NCBI GenBank assembly: GCA_009782385.1
Contig: WRJE01000006.1
Span: forward strand, 1-61,350
Direction: 5' to 3'
DNA length: 61,350 nt
From: Oscillospiraceae bacterium
GTDB lineage: Bacteria > Bacillota > Clostridia > Oscillospirales > UBA929
Position numbers and translations under genes: made by a program. This document shows, in pieces, positions 42,229 to 50,248 of the stretch. Position 1 is the first letter of the stretch. Every line of letters begins with the position of its first letter. The notes under the pieces were generated by a model, which worked only from the letters and a program-made list of their open reading frames with translations, made no database searches and was not told where the DNA came from.

Positions 42229-43713
42229 TTGTCATTATATAATAATCCGCCGTATTATATTTCGGCTTATGGGCTGGCTGTTAGCCGTGGGTTTCACGGT
42301 ACGATTGACGAGTGGCTTGATTCGCTTGTGGGGAAACAGGGAGAGCAGGGGGAACAGGGCGAGGACGGCATACCGGGGCGGGACGGCGCGGACGGCAAGG
42401 ACGGTGCTGATGGTGCTGATGGCAAGGACGGTGTACCGGGCAGAGATGGTACGGATGGCACTCCGGGAAAAGACGGCAAAGATGGTGCTGACGGTGCGCC
42501 GGGAAGAGATGGTGCTGATGGCAAAGACGGGGCAGACGGAAAAGACGGTAAAGGCATTGAAATCTCCGGCTCGGTCAATACATACGCGGAATTGCCAAGC
42601 AACCTTACCGTTACTGATGCGGGACAAGCCTTTTTTGTAAAGGCTGACGGTTTGCTGTACATATGGGACGGGACAGCGTTCCCGGCCGAGGGTGACGGCG
42701 CGGAGTTCCGAGGTCCGCCGGGCAGAGACGGTATTGACGGCAAAGACGGAGCTGACGGAAAAGACGGCAAGAACGGGAAACGGGGCGAACCGGGCAGAGA
42801 CGGAATTGACGGCGGCGGTCGCGGCGGGGATTTAATTATCAACGGCGATTTTTCGGTTAACCAAAGCGGCTTGACCGAACAGACTACAAATGGGTATGGG
42901 ATAGGTGATATTTGGCGGCATTTTGGGGATAGCGAGATAAACAAAACCTTTTCATTACAAACGTTTGCTACGGGACAAACAGACGTTCCGGGTACTATCA
43001 ATTTTTTAAGAGCAACAGTAGATGCCGCTAATGTAATTAACCATGATAATGGAGGATGTTTTACACAATATCGCGCAGAAGATGTTAGACGATTTGCGGG
43101 ACAAACTGTAACCTGTTCTTTTTTAGCTAAAGCAGACAGCAATAATAAACTGACAATACAATGGTGGTGTGATTTCGGCTCCGGCGGTTCGCCTACGTTA
43201 ACTCCAATAGGAGTTAAACAATTTTATTTAACAAGCGAATGGGAAGTATATTCTTATACATTTGATTTTCCTTCGATAGAGGATAAAACGATTGGAAGTT
43301 CTTCTTATTTAGGAATGAATATGTGGTTTAGCGGTCGAGGTATTACGCATGAAGCATCAGGCGGATTACTTCCTCAATCCGGAACATTTGAGATGACATT
43401 CTTCAAACTCGAACCCGGCGACACATACACGCCATTTATCCCGAGGCTTCCGGGCGAAGAGTTGACGTTGGAGCAGAGATATTTCTATAAATGGGGCGGA
43501 CAGCACTATATGCTTTCTGTTTTTGGTGGCGGAGATAATGGTATGTATGTTTCTTTCCCAACAACGATGAGAATTAACCCAACAATTACTAACATAACGG
43601 GAATGAATTTACAAGACACCAGTACACTTCCTAGTCCAAACGGCGTGTTTGTGTATGATAGACCGCCGGCATATTCGGCGATAACAGGATTCTGTGCCGA
43701 CGCAAGATTTTAA
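42229..43713 (+). CDS. Collagen-like tail fibre protein
   Basis: A 494-residue protein. The N-terminus (YNNPPYYISAYGLAVSRGFH) is a typical fibre attachment motif. Two collagen-like Gly-X-Y blocks lie at about residues 35-107 (GRDGADGKDGADGADGKDG type) and 163-196. The C-terminal 290 residues are a beta-rich receptor-binding-type domain with lower GC than its neighbours. The start is TTG after GGGAG. Collagen repeats form trimers, and the C-terminal domain probably contacts the host cell. Confidence 0.85.
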   Translation: MSLYNNPPYYISAYGLAVSRGFHGTIDEWLDSLVGKQGEQGEQGEDGIPGRDGADGKDGADGADGKDGVPGRDGTDGTPGKDGKDGADGAPGRDGADGKDGADGKDGKGIEISGSVNTYAELPSNLTVTDAGQAFFVKADGLLYIWDGTAFPAEGDGAEFRGPPGRDGIDGKDGADGKDGKNGKRGEPGRDGIDGGGRGGDLIINGDFSVNQSGLTEQTTNGYGIGDIWRHFGDSEINKTFSLQTFATGQTDVPGTINFLRATVDAANVINHDNGGCFTQYRAEDVRRFAGQTVTCSFLAKADSNNKLTIQWWCDFGSGGSPTLTPIGVKQFYLTSEWEVYSYTFDFPSIEDKTIGSSSYLGMNMWFSGRGITHEASGGLLPQSGTFEMTFFKLEPGDTYTPFIPRLPGEELTLEQRYFYKWGGQHYMLSVFGGGDNGMYVSFPTTMRINPTITNITGMNLQDTSTLPSPNGVFVYDRPPAYSAITGFCADARF

Positions 43714-43724
43714 GGAGGTTAAAA

Positions 43725-44135
43725 ATGGACAATAAACATTATATCAGGATAGACAACTACAACCGCATAATCAAAGGTTTTTCAGACGCTTTCGAGCAAC
43801 CCGAACAGTCTGACATTTGTATCAATGAACAAGGCGGACGGCATTTTGAATTATTCGGCGAAACTAATCCCCCGCCGTTTACCATGGACGGTATACCGCT
43901 TTATAAATGGGACGGTAAGGCTGTACAACGCAGGACAGACAAGGAGATTGAGGCGGATAGGCATAGTGTTCCTATATCAAAACAACAACTCGTTTCAGAG
44001 CTTGAAAAAAGCGACTACATGATAATTAAAGCCGCAGAATACGGACTAGCCGGGCTTGATACCCCGTATGATATGGAAGCACTGCACGCCGACCGTGAAG
44101 CTATAAGAGAAAGAATCAGAGAGGTAGACAAATGA
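43725..44135 (+). CDS. Fibre-associated small protein
   Basis: A 136-residue protein right after the fibre gene (DNKHYIRIDNYNRIIKGFSD, NPPPFTMDGIPLYKWDGKAV, and a C-terminal helical part). The layout resembles phage tail-fibre assembly or XkdX-like proteins that recur after fibre genes. AAGGAGG precedes the ATG. It overlaps the endolysin start (ATGA). Confidence 0.6.
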   Translation: MDNKHYIRIDNYNRIIKGFSDAFEQPEQSDICINEQGGRHFELFGETNPPPFTMDGIPLYKWDGKAVQRRTDKEIEADRHSVPISKQQLVSELEKSDYMIIKAAEYGLAGLDTPYDMEALHADREAIRERIREVDK

Positions 44136-44902
44136 AGACAGCTAATGATTTAGTATCCTATGTCAAAACAAAACTAAGCGCGCCGTATGTATACGGTGCT
44201 TGCGGTCAGAAAATGACGCAGGGGCTTATCGACAACTGGGCTAAGAGTTACCCGAACGTCTACACGGCGGCGTACAAAACGAAAGCCTTGAAATTTGTCG
44301 GCAAACAGGCTTTTGACTGCGTGAACCTTATCAAGGCTTTTGTGTGGGACGTGGATAAGAATAACTTCACGCTAAAGGGTTACGTTTCAACCCAAGACGT
44401 GAACGCTGACGGCGCGTTGTCACGGGCAACGGTAAAGGGTTCAATGGGAAATATGCCGGATATTCCCGGGCTATGCGTGCATTTCAAGGGACACATCGGC
44501 GTTTACATAGGCAACGGTGAGGTCATCGAAGCGCGGGGGATTGACTATGGCGTTGTTAAGACTAAGCTCATACCGGGCGGCGATAATCCGCGCAAGTGGA
44601 CAAGCTGGCTGCAGTTCCCGTTTGTTGATTACGGCGCGGCAACCACAACCAACGCCAACGGTACGGTGGGGATAGTTAACGGCGCGTCAAGGATGCCGCG
44701 CCCTGCGTTGCGGCGCGGCTCAAAGGGCGATGATGTAATTGCGCTGAAAAAGGCACTGAATAAGCACATAAACGCAGGATTGGATGAAACTGACAATCAG
44801 TTTTGGGAGTTGACCGACAAAGCAGTCAGAGAGTTCCAAAAGAGAAAAGGACTTGTTGTAGACGGTGAAGTCGGCGCGAAGACGTGGGGAATGCTTTTGT
44901 AG
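44132..44902 (+). CDS. Endolysin: NlpC/P60-like peptidase with C-terminal peptidoglycan-binding domain
   Basis: A 256-residue lytic enzyme. The N-terminal domain (1 to about 170) has APYVYGACGQ, the catalytic Cys in FDCVNLIKAF and the His in GHIGVYIGNGEVIEARG. The C-terminal PG_binding_1 domain spans about 192-256 (RRGSKGDDVIALKKALNKHI, GLVVDGEVGAKTWGMLL). The linker contains NGASRMPRPA, encoded by a palindromic element (44680-44706). The stop TAG lies in another element. It would cleave host peptidoglycan at lysis. Confidence 0.88.
   Translation: MKTANDLVSYVKTKLSAPYVYGACGQKMTQGLIDNWAKSYPNVYTAAYKTKALKFVGKQAFDCVNLIKAFVWDVDKNNFTLKGYVSTQDVNADGALSRATVKGSMGNMPDIPGLCVHFKGHIGVYIGNGEVIEARGIDYGVVKTKLIPGGDNPRKWTSWLQFPFVDYGAATTTNANGTVGIVNGASRMPRPALRRGSKGDDVIALKKALNKHINAGLDETDNQFWELTDKAVREFQKRKGLVVDGEVGAKTWGMLL
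44680..44706 (-). repeat. In-frame element in the endolysin linker
   Basis: Minus-oriented copy; its end reads CCCTGC rather than CCCTAC. It lies exactly between the two enzyme domains. Confidence 0.8.
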
Positions 44903-44985
44903 GGGACGCTGTCCTCAGCGTCCCGTGCGCGGGCAGACAATCGTCCCGTCTGCAACCAACGGGCGGACGAGACGGCCGCCCCTAC
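44899..44985. repeat. Two GTAGGG elements between endolysin and holin genes
   Basis: A plus copy (44899-44925) gives the endolysin stop codon. A minus copy at 44960-44985 follows, with a GCAGAC-type partial copy between them. Confidence 0.85.
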
Positions 44986-45002
44986 AGGAACGGAGTGAGT
45001 AT

Positions 45003-45257
45003 ATGAGTATTAACGTAAAAATCGCGACAAGCAAACTATTGTTATTCTTTGTCATGCTCTCATATTTTTTCGGGTTGGGGCTTGGGACATATCTCGTGCT
45101 TGAGATATTCCGTAACCACCCCGATTGGGCGGTTCAGGCGTTTATCGCCATGCTGTCATACATCGGCGTTCCGGTCGGAACGACTATTGTATTTTACAGC
45201 CGCAAGGCGGAACATGAGAACGTGGCGAAAATTGAGTGCAGCAGAGGTGAAGAGTGA
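45003..45257 (+). CDS. Holin-like membrane protein
   Basis: An 84-residue protein with two hydrophobic helices (LLLFFVMLSYFFGLGLGTYL and AVQAFIAMLSYIGVPVGTTI) and a charged tail. Its size and place after the endolysin fit a holin. The ATG at 45003 is favoured over upstream starts that read through the palindromic elements. Confidence 0.7.
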   Translation: MSINVKIATSKLLLFFVMLSYFFGLGLGTYLVLEIFRNHPDWAVQAFIAMLSYIGVPVGTTIVFYSRKAEHENVAKIECSRGEE

Positions 45258-45529
45258 TGAAGGATTTAACTATATCAGAACTTGCCTCAATTATTGGGAT
45301 ACTTATGCTTATTGGGTCATGCTTATTGGGTATGTTTAAGATTTGGTATGAGTTTAAGAAAATAAAAGGTAAATCGGAACACCGCCAAGAGGACATCGAG
45401 ATATTGCTTATTTGTATGCGCGGATGCTTGGAGGGTCTTGTCGCCAACGGTTCTAACGGCAAGGTAGCTGACGCGCTAAAACAGCTCAATGAATACCAAG
45501 CGAAGAAGACATCGGGGCGAGGGGGATAG
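45257..45529 (+). CDS. Second small membrane protein of the lysis cassette
   Basis: A 90-residue protein with one N-terminal membrane helix (ELASIIGILMLIGSCLLGMF) and a charged cytoplasmic tail. It overlaps the holin-like gene by one base. It may be a second holin or an antiholin. Confidence 0.6.
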   Translation: MKDLTISELASIIGILMLIGSCLLGMFKIWYEFKKIKGKSEHRQEDIEILLICMRGCLEGLVANGSNGKVADALKQLNEYQAKKTSGRGG

Positions 45530-45533
45530 TTAT

Positions 45534-46433
45534 ATGCCGTCTAACTGGTTGTTTTTGGATACGAACTTCCCCACGTTCACCGGAGAGGAGTCCGCCGATG
45601 AAAAGGTGACGACAGTACAAAATTATTTGTATATGCTTGTCGAGATGCTGCGCTATAGTTTTCGGAACATTGATATGCAGCGGAATATGAACAAGACATC
45701 GGTCGAGCGGTTCACGAACTATATCACAGAGCCGTTGTATATGCGTATCACGGACGCGGAGGGGAACATTACGGAGCTTGGCATTCAGGCGCACGGGCTG
45801 GGCTTGCGCGTTTCAAACGCAGAGGGGAACATTACGCAGCTCACCGTCACGGCGCAGGGGCTGCAGTCGCAAGTGAGCGCGGTGGACGGGCGCGTTACAA
45901 CGCTGAGGCAGACGGTTGACGGGTTTTCGCTGACAGCATCGAACGGTGAAGATTTCTCGTGGCTGTATCTGACGAGCCAAGGTATAAATTTCGGGAGCGC
46001 GAAAATCGAGTTCACGGGTATGGTGACGTTTAGGGCGTTGTCCACCCCGGGAATGACGGTTATTGACGGCGGCAACATCACAACGGGGACGATTACGGCG
46101 ATTAACATACAGGGTGTGAACATCACAGGCAGCAATATCACGGGCGGGACGATTACAGGCGCGACACTTAACGGCGTTACAATAAATTTCGGTGATTTGT
46201 GGGGCAGCAATTTCGGGAGTTTGTACAGCGATATATCAAATCAAAACAATCCGATTATTAGACTGTCGGCAAATCGCGGAGGTGTTGTTATCAGTTCATA
46301 TGGCGGTTACGGTACAAGGATAGACGGCGGCGACATACATCTGCAACCGGGCGGACAAGCCAGTATAATTGTTCATCAAGGCGGAGATGTTCATATAACC
46401 GGACGGGTACATATAAACGGGCGGTTAATGTAA
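45534..46433 (+). CDS. Tail spike / baseplate-type protein
   Basis: A 299-residue protein. The N-terminus (NWLFLDTNFPTFTGEESADE) is typical of phage tail proteins in this position. A coiled-coil-like repeat region follows (ITDAEGNITELGIQAHGLGL and its near copy). Then come beta-solenoid-like repeats rich in GxxTGGTITG, and a final GGDVHITGRVHINGRLM. It probably forms a trimeric fibre or spike. Confidence 0.7.
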   Translation: MPSNWLFLDTNFPTFTGEESADEKVTTVQNYLYMLVEMLRYSFRNIDMQRNMNKTSVERFTNYITEPLYMRITDAEGNITELGIQAHGLGLRVSNAEGNITQLTVTAQGLQSQVSAVDGRVTTLRQTVDGFSLTASNGEDFSWLYLTSQGINFGSAKIEFTGMVTFRALSTPGMTVIDGGNITTGTITAINIQGVNITGSNITGGTITGATLNGVTINFGDLWGSNFGSLYSDISNQNNPIIRLSANRGGVVISSYGGYGTRIDGGDIHLQPGGQASIIVHQGGDVHITGRVHINGRLM

Positions 46434-46462
46434 AAACCGCCCATAACAAGGAGGAAAACGAC

Positions 46463-46843
46463 ATGACGTTGAAAAACATTGTAGATGCGTATATCGCGGC
46501 GGACACCATGAGCGGACAGACATTGCCTTATGATTTGGCTCTGGCGTTGGTGAACGTCAAGAAACAGACGCGGGACGAGGCGGCGTTTTATATCGAAAAG
46601 GAACACGAGTTGATTTTGCGGTATGCCGCGTTGGACGATGACGGCAACATCCGCATGACGGCAAACAATACGTTCATTTTCAAGGATATGTCTAAGGCTG
46701 CGGAGTACGACCGGGCGCGGTCGGAATTGGGTAATACCCCCTTAGGGCGCGGCATCCTTGACGCGCCGATACGTGTCAAAGCCCCGGCGGAGATAAAGCC
46801 GCAGTTTATAGAGGCGTTAGAGGGGTTTATTGAGTTTATGTAG
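46463..46843 (+). CDS. DUF1617-like phage tail protein
   Basis: A 126-residue protein (TMSGQTLPYDLALALVNVKK, then EHELILRYAALDDDGNIRM) resembling the DUF1617 family of phage tail-region proteins. The segment LGRGILDAPI is encoded by an in-frame element (46742-46768), and the stop is supplied by another (46840-46864). GGAGG precedes the ATG. Confidence 0.7.
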   Translation: MTLKNIVDAYIAADTMSGQTLPYDLALALVNVKKQTRDEAAFYIEKEHELILRYAALDDDGNIRMTANNTFIFKDMSKAAEYDRARSELGNTPLGRGILDAPIRVKAPAEIKPQFIEALEGFIEFM

Positions 46844-46864
46844 GGACGACCTGCGGTCGTCCGC
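46742..46864 (+). repeat. Two palindromic elements in and at the end of the DUF1617-like gene
   Basis: 46742-46768 (starting TTAGGG, stem GGCGCG-type, in frame) and 46840-46864 (GTAGGGACGACC...GGTCGTCC, supplying the stop). Confidence 0.8.
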
Positions 46865-46905
46865 CACCTTTGGATTCCCCATTGGAGATTGAGAGGTTTC
46901 TTGTT

Positions 46906-48651
46906 GTGAAGTTATCTAGTGTTAAATATGCTGACGGAATTACCAAGGGCAAGCAGACGAAGTTCGGCGGGCTGAACCATAACCTTGGCGCGGGTGACGG
47001 CGAGCTTTGGGATATGCGTAACATGACAAGCGACCATTATCCCCTGCTTGCGTCCCGTGCGCCGCGTATGCTTTATAAGACATTGGAAAACCCCAACGGC
47101 TTGTTTTCGTGGAAAGAGTTGTGTTGGGTTGACGGCACGGGTTTTTATTACGGCGGCGAGCTGAAAGGCGCGGTTACGGCGGGAGAGAAGACCTTCGCCG
47201 CGTTGGGGGTTTATATCGTCATTCTGCCGGATAAGGCGTATTACAACACGCTTGACGGGAAGTTCGGCTCTTTGGAATCCGTTTGGGAGGGGACAAGCCT
47301 TACATTCACTAACGGGCTATTGTTCGATGAGGACGCGGAGGCGAACACATTACGCGCGGCGGGCGTTAAGTGGGAGGACTATTTTCAGGCGGGGGATGCC
47401 GTTACTATAGCGGGGGCGGCACAACGACCGGAGAACAACAAGACTTCTGTGATACGCGAAATTGACGGGGACAAGCTGTATTTCTATGAATATGTTTTTA
47501 GGTTGAACGGCGCGAGCGGCACTACTCCAATTACGGAGACAGGAAGCCTGTCAGTCTCGCGCACGATGCCGGACTTATTGTACATATGCGAGAATGAAAA
47601 CCGATTGTGGGGCTGTGCCGGGAGTACAATTTATAGCTCGAAACTGGGCGACATATTCAACTGGAACGTGTTTGACGGCTTGGACACGGATTCATATGCC
47701 GCTGACGTGGGGTCTGCGGGTATATTTACCGCTTGCGTCTCATTTTTGGGACACCCGGTTTTCTTCAAGGAGGAAAATATCTATAAAGTCTACGGTTCGT
47801 TTCCGTCAAATTTTGAGGTGATGGGAAGCGCGTCATTGGGTGTTGCTGAGGGAAGCTCGCGGAGTTTGGCTATATCATCGGAGATGTTATTTTATTTATC
47901 ACGAGCGGGAGTTATGGTGTATTCGGGCGGCATACCGCAGCCTGTCGGCGGCGCGTTGGGGTTAGAGAGATTCAGCGGCGCGGTCGGCGGAAGTGACGGA
48001 TTGAAATATTATATTTCTATGGCGGTCGTAGGGGACGCTGTCCTCAGCGTCCCGCAGACGACCGGGGACGGGGAAACACGGGCGGACAATGACCGCCCCT
48101 ACAAATTATACGTTTACGACCCGCAGAAACGGACGTGGCACACGGAGGATGAAACAAATGTTAAATATTTCGCGCGTTCGGGCGGGAATTTGTATTTTTT
48201 GAATGACGAGGGCGAGATTTGGGCGACAAAACACCCGCCGTCTGTGGACGGCACCCTCTTTACTAAAGAGGGCACAGCACCGTTGAACGGGGACGGGGTA
48301 ACGCGGGACGCTGAGGACAGCGTCCCCTACAAGGACGAGGGCGCGGTTAATTGGTGGGCGGAGTTCGCGGATTTTACAGACAACGACTCGAACAAGAAGG
48401 GCATATCGAAAATACAGATACGCATGGAGTTGGACGCGGGGGCAAAAGCGGAGATATTTATGAAGTTCGATTCACGCGGACGATGGGAAAGTGTTGCAAA
48501 AATTAGCAATAGAAAAGGAAAAAAATCGTACTACTTGCCGATTGTGCCGAGGCGAGCGGACCATTACCGATTGAAGATACAGGGTGTCGGCGGCTGCCGC
48601 GTCTATTCGTTGGTGAGGGAGTATTATTCGGGCAGTGAATTGAAATCGTAG
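46906..48651 (+). CDS. Phage structural protein, probably a tail or head-tail component
   Basis: A 581-residue beta-rich protein (KLSSVKYADGITKGKQTKFG, GELWDMRNMTSDHYPLLASR at the N-terminus, and a C-terminal GGCRVYSLVREYYSGSEL). Similar proteins occur in Firmicute prophages of this type; the exact role is unknown. The start is GTG, 9 bases after GAGAGG. Three palindromic elements are inserted in frame (48028-48054, 48079-48102, 48304-48330) between residues about 374 and 475. They encode VGDAVLSVP, RADNDRPY and RDAEDSVPY. Confidence 0.7.
   Translation: MKLSSVKYADGITKGKQTKFGGLNHNLGAGDGELWDMRNMTSDHYPLLASRAPRMLYKTLENPNGLFSWKELCWVDGTGFYYGGELKGAVTAGEKTFAALGVYIVILPDKAYYNTLDGKFGSLESVWEGTSLTFTNGLLFDEDAEANTLRAAGVKWEDYFQAGDAVTIAGAAQRPENNKTSVIREIDGDKLYFYEYVFRLNGASGTTPITETGSLSVSRTMPDLLYICENENRLWGCAGSTIYSSKLGDIFNWNVFDGLDTDSYAADVGSAGIFTACVSFLGHPVFFKEENIYKVYGSFPSNFEVMGSASLGVAEGSSRSLAISSEMLFYLSRAGVMVYSGGIPQPVGGALGLERFSGAVGGSDGLKYYISMAVVGDAVLSVPQTTGDGETRADNDRPYKLYVYDPQKRTWHTEDETNVKYFARSGGNLYFLNDEGEIWATKHPPSVDGTLFTKEGTAPLNGDGVTRDAEDSVPYKDEGAVNWWAEFADFTDNDSNKKGISKIQIRMELDAGAKAEIFMKFDSRGRWESVAKISNRKGKKSYYLPIVPRRADHYRLKIQGVGGCRVYSLVREYYSGSELKS
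48028..48330. repeat. Three in-frame palindromic elements in the structural gene
   Basis: 48028-48054 (+) and 48304-48330 (-) are the same GGGACGCT stem type in opposite orientation. 48079-48102 (-) is the GGCGGTCATT type. Confidence 0.85.
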
Positions 48652-48663
48652 GGAGGTTTTACC

Positions 48664-50244
48664 ATGGCTTATTCTTATCAGGATTTTCTTAACTCGTTTA
48701 ACGGATTAAGTCCGGAATTACAGAGCCAGTTTTCGCAGTATGACAAAGACTTGGCGCAGAAATATCCGGACTTCGGTATGTCGCTTGTCAGCGCGAAACA
48801 GGCTTGGGCGACATCGGACGCGGCAACACAGCAGCAACTGCGCGATTCGATTGAGCAGCAGCGGATGTCCTTGGGCGGTTATTCAGGCGGCGCGGACGGC
48901 AGCCTGTATTTACAGACAAATCCGCGCCAAGGGCAGATAAACGATGGGATTGACCGGATAGGCAGTTTCGGCTCGTTTGATTACGGGCAATCCGCGCCGA
49001 CATTTAACAGTCAGTGGTCGGGACAGCAGGAGCAGCTAATGAACTCGCTGCTGAACCGCCCCGATTACAATAACCAGTACGCGCAGCATCAGCGTGACCT
49101 TTTAGACGCGATACTGAACCGCCCGGAGTTTTCGTATAACAAAGAGGATGACCCGCAGTGGGCGAGTTACGCGAAGTCGCACCGCCGCGAGGGTGAACGC
49201 GCCACAGCGAACGCGCTGGCGCAGGCCTCACGCGCTTCGGGCGGTATACCATCGAGCTATGCGGTAACTGCCGCTTCACAGGCTGGGGATTATTACGCGA
49301 CAAAGCTCAATGATATTATACCGCAGTTGTATCAGCAGGCATATCAGCGTTATCTTAATGAGTTCCAGATGAAGCACCAGAATCTCGGCATGGTTAACAA
49401 CATGGAGCAGATGGATTACCGTAAATATCTGGACGACTTCAACATGGGGCATCAGAATCTCGGGGCGTTGGGTAACCTTCATAATCAGGATTTTATGCAG
49501 TATCAATCGGAGTTGGGGCAGTTTAACACCAACCGCGAGTTTTCATATAAAAACTACCTCAACGATTATTATATGCTGAATAACCACCTAAGCGTGCTTC
49601 AAGGGCAGGACGCAACGGATTACACGCGGTATCTGGACAGCATTGCCCAGCGACAAGAAGAACAGCGGTATTGGGACGAGACAAACTATAACCGCTCCAT
49701 GGATGACAGAAATTGGCATTTTGACTTACTCAACCAGTTTGGGAGCGTTATGACACCCGAACAGGCGGCACTGTTCGGCGTACCGATGGGAACGCCCACG
49801 GCAAGTCAGGCGTGGCAGCAATGGCAGATGGAGCAGCCGGCGGCACGGGCTGTGAGCGGCGGAGGAGGAACGTCAACTCAAAGCGGAAACAATGACAGCG
49901 GCTCGGAAGCCCTTAACGCTTTTTCAGCAGGGAATCACAGTGACGCGGTGATTCAAGCCCTGCTCAGTATGGGATACTCTCAGGCGGATATTATCGGCGC
50001 GGGATATAAGGGGAATTATTTCAATAACGCAAGCCAAGGCGCGTCACAGGGCGCAAGCCAAATAAATTGGAACAGTGTTAATGCTCTTGGTTACGGTCCG
50101 ATAAACGAAAACCAACTGTGGCGGCTTGTTGAAAACGGGCAGGTTATCGCGGATGAACTCCCTAACGGAAGTATATATTTCTCATTGCCATCTGCACCGA
50201 GAACCGGAGGAGGTCTTTATCGCCCCATAGCGGAGGTGAGATAA
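48664..50244 (+). CDS. Gln/Asn-rich phage structural protein
   Basis: A 526-residue protein, very rich in Q, N, Y and S. Residues about 160-230 (KEDDPQWASYAKSHRREGERA, SGGIPSSYAVTAASQAGDYY, LNDIIPQLYQQAYQRYLNEF) form a pattern that recurs in prophages with the same late gene order. It lies just before the giant polyvalent gene and may be an internal or ejected virion protein. Its start follows GGGAGG. Confidence 0.65.
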   Translation: MAYSYQDFLNSFNGLSPELQSQFSQYDKDLAQKYPDFGMSLVSAKQAWATSDAATQQQLRDSIEQQRMSLGGYSGGADGSLYLQTNPRQGQINDGIDRIGSFGSFDYGQSAPTFNSQWSGQQEQLMNSLLNRPDYNNQYAQHQRDLLDAILNRPEFSYNKEDDPQWASYAKSHRREGERATANALAQASRASGGIPSSYAVTAASQAGDYYATKLNDIIPQLYQQAYQRYLNEFQMKHQNLGMVNNMEQMDYRKYLDDFNMGHQNLGALGNLHNQDFMQYQSELGQFNTNREFSYKNYLNDYYMLNNHLSVLQGQDATDYTRYLDSIAQRQEEQRYWDETNYNRSMDDRNWHFDLLNQFGSVMTPEQAALFGVPMGTPTASQAWQQWQMEQPAARAVSGGGGTSTQSGNNDSGSEALNAFSAGNHSDAVIQALLSMGYSQADIIGAGYKGNYFNNASQGASQGASQINWNSVNALGYGPINENQLWRLVENGQVIADELPNGSIYFSLPSAPRTGGGLYRPIAEVR

Positions 50245-50248
50245 CAGA

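Noticed and set aside
42294-43142. Minus-strand 282-codon frame opposite the fibre gene
   Set aside because: Its Pro/Ser repeats mirror the Gly-X-Y collagen codons; the plus-strand gene explains the region.
44865-45002. Upstream extension of the holin-like frame
   Set aside because: It would overlap the endolysin and read through two palindromic elements, giving an Arg-rich sequence before the first membrane helix; the ATG at 45003 is more likely.
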